A stretch of DNA of 64,000 nucleotides from Leptospira bouyouniensis (GTDB lineage: Bacteria > Spirochaetota > Leptospiria > Leptospirales > Leptospiraceae). Below, piece by piece: positions 36,701 to 43,967 of this stretch. The stretch's first letter is position 1; each line of letters begins with the position of its first letter. The notes beneath the pieces were generated by a model. The model had not been told where the DNA came from and did not search any database. It saw only the letters and a list, made by a program, of their open reading frames with translations. The stretch spans positions 124,001 to 188,000 of the forward strand of contig NZ_RQFT01000008.1 in the NCBI RefSeq assembly GCF_004769525.1. The letters are read 5' to 3'. The translations under genes were made by a program, and so were the position numbers.

Positions 36701-36788
36701 TAGTTATAATGGACTTGGGACAAGGCCAGGTGTGGATGGTGGTGTATCCCTTGGAGCCATAGAATACAATTTGCCATGCACACCTTAA
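33702..36788 (+). CDS. Large lipoprotein: Cys-repeat region + Big-like domain + right-handed beta-helix
   Basis: 1028 residues. The signal peptide ends at a lipobox Cys (LGACIPT, about residue 20). Three tandem ~85-residue repeats follow (about 45-130, 130-220, 220-300), each with a central QxC-type Cys and ending in a VNC/INC/ANC Cys. A Big-like region (YTPRNGG, VFSAEV) follows. A DUF1565 start (YVADVGGNDGNDGLTPGTP) introduces a right-handed beta-helix from ~400 with many Asn and Ser-rich turns (NNTITGGSA). Such proteins are outer-membrane or surface adhesins or sugar-binding proteins. TTGTATAGTATAG lies in front. Predicted surface location is inference. Confidence 0.88.
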   Translation: MFNRFLRTTIIFVFIFLGACIPTISKSLMQSVSDFLQLRSLVNTGPYQISVTVSGLVGSGLTLNLNSGLSSLTINTNGVYQFSSTLVSGQDFNVTITNLPVLPAQTCTVNGGTGVVGFGNINSIIVNCDPLRYSLGGTITGLDGIGFTLINSYDGSTLAVAVAAGTFAFTQTYEAGTPYNVTVSVQPNHPVQDCLITNGSNTFAAMDVTTISINCTSTAYPIEITAVGIGSGTLTLSNNGSETLPIATDGLHRFPTNLPPSSTYNVQIVSSPPGHQCVLSSTSGTIAGTVSILANCFSVLAYTPRNGGILLPTESLRLVFSAEVNTGSCAGSAGTLDTTLSLAINFTLATTNFANDTLIVSPAPTDSWLSGHRTLNLNCQTNVGAHPLSTSISLLYMIPSNLRYVADVGGNDGNDGLTPGTPKRNLQSAIDSFGACPTNDCAVLVSQGSYDPAAVSDRIQLVSGISLFGSYEPGFATWRPEDKDSTIFMDTVPASCALATATNPCASIAADVSVTSPVVISGFQIESGSSAPFMAGVFLDSTANVRLIDNVIKAGTSTSGSAGVFSTNSNPYLVLNRIEGGTCTTNSCHSIGVLMSSGVLIAPVIFGNVILGGNAPGILTGATSAGIRYSGTFGIDVTNIRQNIITSLGLQNNDPGATTISVAFDIGTPAASSTGILVGNQFNHGAAYGSYGIRLQGATNIQIGSTTQGNVINGSANARFENIGINILNSNNIVRRNFINLGTTDRSNAFNTTAGIVFTSGLNNTSIIENNTITGGSATDPTNFSTAQLIGISATAFGPGSSISRNHIRLGTANGGGTSVVTGISISTSGAMLVSNNWIQNGTSNRNARGINLYQITSAMRVFHNTVSSGPDTPGNDAAIYLSGFSNSLLIENNIFYLNSDVAGNACIYNVNGTSGATRYNVFHNCTNLVFQTALNYTDICAGGVPGSLACVTPLGLAANYGNNLNLNPNLVSLIGVYSYIPTAASSCLITRSTNTIMADSYNGLGTRPGVDGGVSLGAIEYNLPCTP

Positions 36789-36805
36789 TGATTGTTGAAA
36801 AGGAT

Positions 36806-37846
36806 TTAAGGTAAAACGTAAATTCCTATGCGATCATTATACAAACTACCAATGTAAAGCTGGCGTTTTTTCTCTATGACACTTGTAATGTCCTTTAAAT
36901 GTTCACCTGTCGGGTCTTGGACAGTCATAAGAACCTTTCCATTTCCATCCATTTTCAAAGCATAACCATAGGGTTGTGCTTTGGGCCAGAAAAACTTTGG
37001 TAAAAAATAAATCATTTTTTTCACAACAGGAGATGGGTGCATATGATCCATTCTGTCGTTTCTAACAGTGAATAGAGCCACCCAGAAGTCTCCATTTTCA
37101 TTGCGAGTGATATTGTCTGGGAAACCAGGAAGATTATCGATCACAATTTCAGAACTTCCTTTTTTCGAACCTTTTAACCAAAGTTTTGTGATTCGGTAAC
37201 GATAGGTTTCATTGATTAAAAGGAAGTCTTCATTTTTGGATAATGCAATTCCATTAGCAAAATACAAATTGTCGAGTAAAAGTTGAGTTTCTTTTGTTTT
37301 AGGATCGTAAACAAAGACTCGTCCATATGGTCTTGCTTCTAACAAATCATAAAGATACTCATTTTGTTCATATATAGATGCATCTGAAAAATAAATTTTT
37401 CCATCTTGTGCTATATCCAAATCATCAGTAAACTTTAATGGAATCCCTTTGTATTCAGAAACTAATGTGGTGATTTTGCCAGATTTATCCATTGAAAGTA
37501 AACCTTTATATGCATCGGCAATGATTAGGTTTCCTGACTTATCAAACTGAACGCCAAGTGGTCTTCCTGAAGTTTTGGCGATTGATTTGATTTCACCTTT
37601 AAGGGTGATGCGGATGATGCGACCATCTTTGTCTCCACCATAGATGTTACCCTCGCTATCGACATCAAGTGATTCCAAACCCTTAACTTTCCCGATCGCA
37701 AGTAGAATGGCTTTTTGTAATTCTGTGTTTGGTTCAAAAATCCCAACGGGTTCCGGTTTGATTGGAGGTTCATAAGCAACCGGCGAAAAGGATCGGCATG
37801 AGAATAAGCCGATAACGATTAAGATATTAAATAGTATTTGTTTCAT
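36806..37846 (-). CDS. SMP-30/strictosidine-synthase-like beta-propeller lipoprotein
   Basis: 346 residues from the ATG at 37844-37846. It overlaps the PlsC stop by 4 nt (ATGA) and gives a clean lipoprotein signal (KQILFNILIVIGLFSC). A longer reading with 15 extra residues is possible but less likely. The mature protein is a six-bladed propeller of the gluconolactonase/strictosidine-synthase type (APMAP-like), with LDVDSEGNIYGGDKDGRI and the end YIGSLYNDRIGIYVLP. Substrate unknown; it is the last gene of the 12-gene operon. Confidence 0.85.
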   Translation of the reverse strand: MKQILFNILIVIGLFSCRSFSPVAYEPPIKPEPVGIFEPNTELQKAILLAIGKVKGLESLDVDSEGNIYGGDKDGRIIRITLKGEIKSIAKTSGRPLGVQFDKSGNLIIADAYKGLLSMDKSGKITTLVSEYKGIPLKFTDDLDIAQDGKIYFSDASIYEQNEYLYDLLEARPYGRVFVYDPKTKETQLLLDNLYFANGIALSKNEDFLLINETYRYRITKLWLKGSKKGSSEIVIDNLPGFPDNITRNENGDFWVALFTVRNDRMDHMHPSPVVKKMIYFLPKFFWPKAQPYGYALKMDGNGKVLMTVQDPTGEHLKDITSVIEKKRQLYIGSLYNDRIGIYVLP

Positions 37847-38721
37847 ATAGAACTCATCTCCTTTTCGATCAATGCATCCTTGACGGCCCATCGTTCATCC
37901 ACCCAACGTTTCATTTTTTTGGACATAGGTGCAAACTGTTCGTTATCTTCGATTGGGACTTGGTCCCTTGGGATCACATCGACAAAAACTTTCAGTTTTC
38001 GAATTTTACCTGACATCAAATCTAAGAAACTAGGATTTTCGGTTGGATAAACAATAGTTAAATCAATAAAAGCATCAAGCGAATTTCGAAGGGAAGTCGA
38101 CACAACAGATATCCCTCCACTATGTGGACGAAGCAAATGTTTGTAGGGATTTTTCTTAATTAATTTTTTCATTCGCTCAGGAGTACGTCTATGCCCTTCT
38201 AAAAAATTCAAAATAGAAAATGGCATTCCATTAAATTTTTCACATACTTTTTTAACGTTTTCCAAATCCTTCGTAGCAAGTTCAGGATTTTTTTTCAATT
38301 GTTCACGGCTACTTCGTTTAACGAAAGGGAAATCTAAAGCAAGCCATGCATGACCAAGCACTGGTACATACTTCAAGGAATCTTTGATAAAAAAACGAAT
38401 TAGTGGAATTTTTCGGTTCAATACCGATTGGATGATATAAATATCTGACCAAGATTGGTGGTTACTAATAATCATATAACTACCATTTGGCTTTAAATTT
38501 TTAAAATTTTCACCAATGACTTCAAATTGGACACCGTATAAAAATCGAGAAATTCTATAATTATTTTGAATCCAAGCTTCACCAACTTTCACAAGTAATC
38601 GATCACCCAATCTTCTAACAGATCCTGTTGTCAAAAGTTTCCATATATACAACGGGTACATTGTTGGTATGATCCAAACTAAATTCAAAAGAAATAATAT
38701 ATAAGCAATAACTAAACCCAA
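37843..38721 (-). CDS. PlsC-like lysophospholipid acyltransferase
   Basis: 292 residues. A hydrophobic N-terminal anchor precedes the acyltransferase motif NHQSWSDIYI (a variant of NHxxxxD), then DSLKYVPVLGHAWLALDFPF and the FLEGHRRTPERM segment (second motif). This layout matches YihG-type 1-acylglycerol-3-phosphate acyltransferases. It acts in inner-membrane phospholipid synthesis. It starts 1 bp after the PP2C gene and overlaps the SMP-30-like gene by 4 nt, so all are coupled. Confidence 0.88.
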   Translation of the reverse strand: MGLVIAYILFLLNLVWIIPTMYPLYIWKLLTTGSVRRLGDRLLVKVGEAWIQNNYRISRFLYGVQFEVIGENFKNLKPNGSYMIISNHQSWSDIYIIQSVLNRKIPLIRFFIKDSLKYVPVLGHAWLALDFPFVKRSSREQLKKNPELATKDLENVKKVCEKFNGMPFSILNFLEGHRRTPERMKKLIKKNPYKHLLRPHSGGISVVSTSLRNSLDAFIDLTIVYPTENPSFLDLMSGKIRKLKVFVDVIPRDQVPIEDNEQFAPMSKKMKRWVDERWAVKDALIEKEMSSI

Positions 38722-38722
38722 A

Positions 38723-39967
38723 TTAAACTCCTAATTCGTATGAAGTTCCGATTCCTAAGATGGTGACATCATCCATCATCGGGGCATTTCCCCGAAAGGA
38801 ATGGAACTCTTCCATAAGATACTGAACGGTATCGGCTAAACTAAATCCTAAACTCCTGGCAGAGTGAAAACTGGAAAGCAATTTGGATTCACCAAGTAAA
38901 TTTCCTTTCTCATTTTCCTGCTCCAAATACCCATCAGAGATCATAAACAATCGATCTCCAAGACCAAATGGCACTATACTATCAGAATACTCCACATCTT
39001 TCTCAAGACCCAACATGAGACCCGACTCATTTAATGGCACAATTTCTGATTTGTTCAATACATATGGTTCATTATGACCAGCGGAAGCATAAACAAGTAA
39101 ATTTTCTTCCATTTTTAAATCCACGATCACAGCAGTGAATTGATTGGACTTTTTACCATACCTATCAATAAAAATCTGATTCAATGCATATAATACGTCA
39201 GATGGATTTTGCGCGTTGTGTTTTAAATGATCATACTCTGCTTTGATTGCCATTGTGATGAGAGCTGCCTGAACACCATGACCTATGGCATCCGCTAAAA
39301 ACAGGCGAATTTTCGACTTCTCTAAACGAATCACATCGAAGATATCCCCCCCTACTTCTGCCATGGGTTCGAACTTTGATGCAAAATCCAAATGCGCAAT
39401 GTGTTTTAATCCAAGTGGTAAAATATTCCTTTGTATGGTTTTAGCCGTTTCCAAATCTTCTTGGATGATTTTTAAAGATTGTGTGAGTTTTGCGGTTCTT
39501 TCTTTAACCATCACTTCCAAAGTTTCATTCTGTAATCGTAACTCTTTGTTTTTCTGAATGAGGACTTGGTTTTCTCGTTGTTCTGCATTTCTAATTCTTG
39601 CGGTTAACAACTTTAATAAAGTCAAAGTCATCTCTGGACTTGTTTGGATTAAACGATGAAAATCTTCTCTCGTTAATTTATACAAGATAGACTTTTCTTT
39701 CGTTGTGATATTCACAGTTCTTGGAGCGGAATCAATTAAAGATATTTCTCCAAAATAATCACCTGATACTAAATCTCCGATCACGAGTATTTCTTGTTTG
39801 GTTTCATCAAGATATTTCCAAACTTCTACTGAACCCTTATCAATAAAATAAAAAGAGTCACCTAACGTATATTGTTCGATTACCAAAGAACCTGAATCAA
39901 ATTCAACTTTTTTCATTTCCTTAATAAGGAAACTTAAATCAACAGTTGGTTTATCTTCAAGTCCCAT
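38723..39967 (-). CDS. cNMP-binding domain + SpoIIE-type PP2C phosphatase
   Basis: 414 residues. Residues 15-135 are a cyclic-nucleotide-binding beta-roll (GDSFYFIDKGSVEVW, SGDYFGEISLIDSAPRTVNI, i.e. the phosphate-binding cassette). A coiled coil (135-170) links it to a SpoIIE PP2C phosphatase (190-410) with the metal aspartates in VGGDIFD and DAIGHGV, plus a final DDVTILGI. Such proteins dephosphorylate anti-anti-sigma or other serine-phosphorylated partners under cAMP control. It is in the same operon as a kinase/phosphatase fusion protein and a histidine kinase. Confidence 0.92.
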   Translation of the reverse strand: MGLEDKPTVDLSFLIKEMKKVEFDSGSLVIEQYTLGDSFYFIDKGSVEVWKYLDETKQEILVIGDLVSGDYFGEISLIDSAPRTVNITTKEKSILYKLTREDFHRLIQTSPEMTLTLLKLLTARIRNAEQRENQVLIQKNKELRLQNETLEVMVKERTAKLTQSLKIIQEDLETAKTIQRNILPLGLKHIAHLDFASKFEPMAEVGGDIFDVIRLEKSKIRLFLADAIGHGVQAALITMAIKAEYDHLKHNAQNPSDVLYALNQIFIDRYGKKSNQFTAVIVDLKMEENLLVYASAGHNEPYVLNKSEIVPLNESGLMLGLEKDVEYSDSIVPFGLGDRLFMISDGYLEQENEKGNLLGESKLLSSFHSARSLGFSLADTVQYLMEEFHSFRGNAPMMDDVTILGIGTSYELGV

Positions 39968-39979
39968 CGGATAGGTATT

Positions 39980-40342
39980 TCAATCGCCTTCGCGGTTGAC
40001 TGCTTCTAATGTATATGCTGGTTTACAAAGTGACCAATATTCTGCATCCTCTGTGAATGGATTGGAATACCGAACCCTTGATCCTTTTTTGATAAGTATC
40101 GATTCACCTGCTGAAAGAATCAATGTTTCTCCATCCACTTCAATTTGTTTTTTACCACGTACCATCAAAGTCCACTCGTCAAAATTTGGTGTTTGAAATG
40201 GTTCACCCCAACCAGGTGGAGCAATCATATGGGCAATCGAAATATCATTTGTGTTTGTGCTAGGAATACCAAAGTGTTCTTCGATGGTTTTATTCCCTGG
40301 GACAGGAATGATGGTTGGATTATTTTGGTGGATATAACCCAT
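39980..40342 (-). CDS. Cupin-domain protein
   Basis: 120 residues from the ATG 40340-40342 (MGYIHQNNP). It begins 1 bp after the SDR stop, with AGGT upstream. A longer frame (start 40429) would overlap the SDR gene by 86 bp and is rejected. The fold carries WTLMVRGKKQIEVDGETLIL and AGESILIKKGSRVRYSNP, a typical single cupin with barrel strands and a C-terminal E. The usual His metal ligands are mostly absent, so it may bind a small molecule or be a regulatory or stabilising partner. Confidence 0.8.
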   Translation of the reverse strand: MGYIHQNNPTIIPVPGNKTIEEHFGIPSTNTNDISIAHMIAPPGWGEPFQTPNFDEWTLMVRGKKQIEVDGETLILSAGESILIKKGSRVRYSNPFTEDAEYWSLCKPAYTLEAVNREGD

Positions 40343-40343
40343 G

Positions 40344-41201
40344 TTAATTACCTGGGAATCTGAAGGAAAACTTATGTTTGAGAAGGTCTTCTGTATATGC
40401 CCATAAATTCCTTCTTGCTGATTTATCATACGATATAGGTGAACTATTTCGTTCTTTCTTTTTTACAAAATATTTTCCAGAAATTTGATTCAAACCAGGC
40501 TCTGTTGCCAAATATATAGATGTTTCCGCACCTTTGTCTTCAGAGATAGCAAAAATGTTTTGTGCAAAAGTTAATACTACTTTTGCCAAACCATCATTGT
40601 TTTGTCCAAATTTAGTTTTTACGAACCCAGGGTGTAAACAGTTTACTGTTATTTTTGTTTGATTGAGTCTTTCCGCTAATTCATATGTGAAATAGATATT
40701 CATCAATTTTGATCGTTGGTATTGTTTCCAACCAGAGTAATTGGATTCACCCATCATATCCTTGAAATCCAATGCAACACCTTCATGTGCACGAGAAGCA
40801 ACATTGATGATTCTACCTTGATTCGAATTCTTTAAAGATGGTAATAATCCGAGAGCCATAATGAAATAATTTAAGTGGTTCAAAGCAAATGTTGATTCTA
40901 TTCCTTCGCTTGTGATAACGCGTTTGTCAAAATAAGCTCCTGCATTATTCAATAGTACGTCAATTTTTGGATGGTTGCTCCGAATTTTTTCTGTTAAAGA
41001 AAATGTCTCTTTTGCAATGGACAAGTCAGCAACGTACGAATGTACTTTCACACCATGGACTTGTAAACTATAGACTAACGCAGAAAGTTTATCTGGATTT
41101 CTGCCAACTAGTATCAACTCATGATTTGATTTTGCAAATGAATGTGCACACACTCTACCAATTCCATCTGTTGCACCTGTGATTAAGATTATTTGATTCA
41201 T
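40344..41201 (-). CDS. Short-chain dehydrogenase/reductase
   Basis: 285 residues. NAD(P) motif TGATDGIGR at residue 8, VLLNNAG, and the catalytic YQRSK with Ser in NVASRAHEG. The extra C-terminal part fits retinol-dehydrogenase-like SDRs acting on hydrophobic substrates. It overlaps the histidine kinase by 4 nt (ATGA) and is 1 bp from the cupin gene, so it is cotranscribed. Substrate not predictable. Confidence 0.88.
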   Translation of the reverse strand: MNQIILITGATDGIGRVCAHSFAKSNHELILVGRNPDKLSALVYSLQVHGVKVHSYVADLSIAKETFSLTEKIRSNHPKIDVLLNNAGAYFDKRVITSEGIESTFALNHLNYFIMALGLLPSLKNSNQGRIINVASRAHEGVALDFKDMMGESNYSGWKQYQRSKLMNIYFTYELAERLNQTKITVNCLHPGFVKTKFGQNNDGLAKVVLTFAQNIFAISEDKGAETSIYLATEPGLNQISGKYFVKKKERNSSPISYDKSARRNLWAYTEDLLKHKFSFRFPGN

Positions 41202-42979
41202 GATGTAAATTCCTCGTTTTGTTTTTTAGGGATACTGAATTGAAATATAGAACCTGAAGTTCCATCGCTATCTGCAGAAAGGGTTCCACCATTAACCGTC
41301 ACAAATTCAGAACATAACAACAATCCAATTCCATTACCGGTTTCTCCAAGGGTTCCAATAGACTTAATGACCTCACCTGCTTTAAACAACTTATCAATCG
41401 TAGTTTTGGACATACCAACGCCAAAATCACGAACAGAAACTAACCAGTGATACCCTGTATCAATTGCTGAAATTTCAATTTTCCCATTTTGATGGCTAAA
41501 CTTCAATGCATTAGAGATTAAATTTCGAATCACTGTAATGATCATACGATCGTCACAATACACCATCGCATGATTTGGGATTTTATTTTCGAAATGTATT
41601 CCCTTGTTTTTTGCGCTCAAATTGAATAGTTCAATGCATTCCAAAACAATTGAGTCCAAACGATAATAATTTGGTCTAAATTCCTCTTGTCCTCGTTGTA
41701 ACTTAGACCATTCTAATAAATTTTCCAATAAAGAAAAAACAGATTCTGTAGCATCTACCAAGGATTGGGTCATTCCTGCCAATGCATCTTCCTTCTTTTT
41801 CATGTCTTCATTTAGAACTTTGAGTAACATTTTGATCCCGGCAAGCGGACCACGTAAATCATGTGAGATGATCGATAAGAATCGATCCTTGGTTCCATTG
41901 GCAACGAGTAGTTCTCTATTCACATTTGCCATTTGTTTCTCAAGATTTCTTTGTTCAGTATTATCTCGAAATACCAATACCATCCCAATTTTTTTACGAT
42001 TAGAGTCTCGGATTTGTTTTGCTGTGACTTCCCAAAATTTTTTGTCTTTTTCCCATGACCATTTAGAGAACGTTTTTTTCTCTGATAAATGGTCTAGTTT
42101 AGAAATCAACTCTGGTGTATGGTGGAAAAAAACATTATGAGGTAAGAGGGAAACATTTTTATCTTTCACTGAGAATAAGTTCTCTGCAGAAATATTCCAA
42201 TCAACGACTCTATGATTAAAATCGAGTATTACTACTGCTTCGTCGAGTTCATCAACAATTTCACTTCGCACAAGTGGAACTAAATCAAACATGCGATAGT
42301 ATCCAATGGCAAAAAAGATCATTATTGCCTGCATTGTACACATAACAGCGGTTATATTCATACCAGGAAGTGGCCTAATACCTAATTTATGTAATATTGC
42401 AGCTACCCATATAAACAAAAATGATAACAAAATAAGAAGATAACGGTTCCTTTCCGTTGACTTCGTTTTTAATATTCCGCGAAATAGAAGAATCGCAACA
42501 AACACTGACCAAAAAAATGACAGAAGGTAAGACGCGATAAACCCACCAATATTTGTTTCTTGTATCCACTGGGTCCTTCCGTTGACATTCACCAGATATG
42601 TATCCAATGTTAAGGTCTTAAATAATGGATCTAATACACAAACCGCTAATGTGAACAAAGGCTGAAGAAAAAGTAACACCCAAAATCGTTTGGTTAATAA
42701 ATGGCGGTTGTTTGTAAATTCGATAGAGACAAGCACCATACCAACGTTGGCAATTGAAACCCCTATATATAGCAAACTAATAAATGTTCGGTGTAAATGA
42801 GTATTAATGTATAGAAAGTCAATTCCATAGAATCCGGTCCAAAGCATGGAACCAAAAACTAGAATCAATAAATATTTAACTAAATTGAGTCGAAAGGATT
42901 TAAGAACAAATAGCCCCAATCCTAGATTGAAGCTAAATGCTAAAAAGAGTAAAACACTATATGGATGGTATTGCCACAA
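41198..42979 (-). CDS. Membrane histidine kinase with 7TM N-terminus and PAS domain
   Basis: 593 residues. Residues 1-235 have about seven membrane segments of the histidine-kinase N-terminal 7TM type. A PAS domain follows (240-345). HisKA has the H-box FLSIISHDLRGPLAGIK, and the HATPase ends in NLISNALKF, RDFGVGMSK and GIGLLLC. No response regulator lies next to it; a partner elsewhere is needed. It is 1 bp from bactofilin and overlaps the SDR gene, inside the 12-gene operon. Confidence 0.92.
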   Translation of the reverse strand: MWQYHPYSVLLFLAFSFNLGLGLFVLKSFRLNLVKYLLILVFGSMLWTGFYGIDFLYINTHLHRTFISLLYIGVSIANVGMVLVSIEFTNNRHLLTKRFWVLLFLQPLFTLAVCVLDPLFKTLTLDTYLVNVNGRTQWIQETNIGGFIASYLLSFFWSVFVAILLFRGILKTKSTERNRYLLILLSFLFIWVAAILHKLGIRPLPGMNITAVMCTMQAIMIFFAIGYYRMFDLVPLVRSEIVDELDEAVVILDFNHRVVDWNISAENLFSVKDKNVSLLPHNVFFHHTPELISKLDHLSEKKTFSKWSWEKDKKFWEVTAKQIRDSNRKKIGMVLVFRDNTEQRNLEKQMANVNRELLVANGTKDRFLSIISHDLRGPLAGIKMLLKVLNEDMKKKEDALAGMTQSLVDATESVFSLLENLLEWSKLQRGQEEFRPNYYRLDSIVLECIELFNLSAKNKGIHFENKIPNHAMVYCDDRMIITVIRNLISNALKFSHQNGKIEISAIDTGYHWLVSVRDFGVGMSKTTIDKLFKAGEVIKSIGTLGETGNGIGLLLCSEFVTVNGGTLSADSDGTSGSIFQFSIPKKQNEEFTS

Positions 42980-42980
42980 A

Positions 42981-43349
42981 CTAAGGCTCGTCGCTACTTA
43001 ACATCTCGCAGTTACCATCAAAGACAACGCCATCCGCGATTTGTAATTTAGCTGTGCGAATGTTGCCTTGTACTTTACCAGTTGATAACATTTCTAACCT
43101 TTGTGTTGCCGTTACATTTCCGACAATTGTTCCACCAACCACAACGGTTCCTGCTTTGATATTTGCTTTGACTCGAGCACCTTCGCTGATCACCAAATAT
43201 CCGTCTGAAATAATTTCGCCAGTAAAGTCCCCTGAAATTTGAAGAGGTTTTTTAAAAGCCAATGTTCCACTGAAAGCAGTTTCTTTTCCAAGGATAGTCG
43301 CGATTACTCCGTGTTCGGTGATAGTTGGTTGCATTTCTTTTTTTGACAT
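42981..43349 (-). CDS. Bactofilin (polymer-forming cytoskeletal protein)
   Basis: 122 residues. A short Gly-rich right-handed beta-helix with the bactofilin pattern: FSGTLAFKKPLQISGDFTGEI, then repeating VVVGGTIVGNVTATQRLEM and GKVQGNIRTAKLQIADG. Bactofilins polymerise without nucleotide and organise cell shape, peptidoglycan enzymes or membranes. Helical-shape roles in spirochaetes are plausible. The gene sits between a TPR gene (5-bp gap) and a membrane histidine kinase (1-bp gap). Confidence 0.93.
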   Translation of the reverse strand: MSKKEMQPTITEHGVIATILGKETAFSGTLAFKKPLQISGDFTGEIISDGYLVISEGARVKANIKAGTVVVGGTIVGNVTATQRLEMLSTGKVQGNIRTAKLQIADGVVFDGNCEMLSSDEP

Positions 43350-43354
43350 AGTTC

Positions 43355-43579
43355 CTATTTTGTTTTCATGTTATAAACTCCATCCCAATCTTCAGGAGGA
43401 GGATCTGCGATATAATCGTCACAACGTTCAATGTAAAGTTTGGAAGGACCGTCTTCAGGATGGATGGCCAATCCTTTTTTGAATTCTTCTTTTGCTTCGA
43501 CAAATTTTCGGGATTTGTACAATGTAAGTGCCTGGTTATAATGGACTAACACTGCCTTCATTTTCTCACTTACGATCAT
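43355..43579 (-). CDS. Small TPR-like protein with cyclase-tail motif
   Basis: 74 residues with two TPR-like helical hairpins (VLVHYNQALTLYKSRKFVEA and EFKKGLAIHPEDGPSKLYIE) and the end CDDYIADPPPEDWDGVYNM. That ending, RC..Y...PPP.DWDGV, is what I recall from the C-terminal TPR tail of adenylate/guanylate cyclases in spirochaetes and other bacteria. Here it stands alone with no cyclase domain. It overlaps acpS by 4 nt (ATGA). Likely a protein-interaction module. Confidence 0.75.
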   Translation of the reverse strand: MIVSEKMKAVLVHYNQALTLYKSRKFVEAKEEFKKGLAIHPEDGPSKLYIERCDDYIADPPPEDWDGVYNMKTK

Positions 43580-43959
43580 TTGGGCTCCTTAAAGAATACG
43601 ACAACGGCGGTTGAATAGTGGTCTGCGTGGCTAATCGACACTGAACTACCCGTAAATCCTTTCTCACGGAAAAACTTCTCAGTTTTCCCATGGATGACTA
43701 GCGTTTTTTTCCCAAAATTAGTGCCAGCTAGTTCAATCTCGCGCATATCGGCAACCTGTCCAGGTTCTAAATCGAGGGCTTTGATGACCGCTTCTTTACA
43801 AGCAAAACGACCTGCTAAAAAAGGTACAGGATCTTTGTGTTTGTGACAGTATTCCACTTCATCGTCGGTGAAAACCCGCTTCAAAAACCGATCACCATGT
43901 TTTTGTAATAAATCTCGAATTCGTTCGTTTTCGACAATGTCGTTCCCGACTGATAACAT
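43576..43959 (-). CDS. acpS: Holo-[acyl-carrier-protein] synthase
   Basis: Transfers phosphopantetheine from CoA to ACP. 127 residues with the start GNDIVENERI (Mg-binding Asp), and the motif LAGRFACKEAVIKAL typical of AcpS. The C-terminus has SISHADHYSTAVVV. It is 8 bp after the giant kinase gene and shares 4 nt with the TPR gene. Placement of a lipid-synthesis essential gene in a signalling operon is unusual. Confidence 0.95.
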   Translation of the reverse strand: MLSVGNDIVENERIRDLLQKHGDRFLKRVFTDDEVEYCHKHKDPVPFLAGRFACKEAVIKALDLEPGQVADMREIELAGTNFGKKTLVIHGKTEKFFREKGFTGSSVSISHADHYSTAVVVFFKEPK

Positions 43960-43967
43960 AAGTAGAT

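Noticed and set aside
40343..40429. Extended cupin start at 40429
   Set aside because: Would overlap the SDR gene by 86 bp; the internal ATG at 40342 sits 1 bp after the SDR stop with an SD, as do the other gene joints in this operon.
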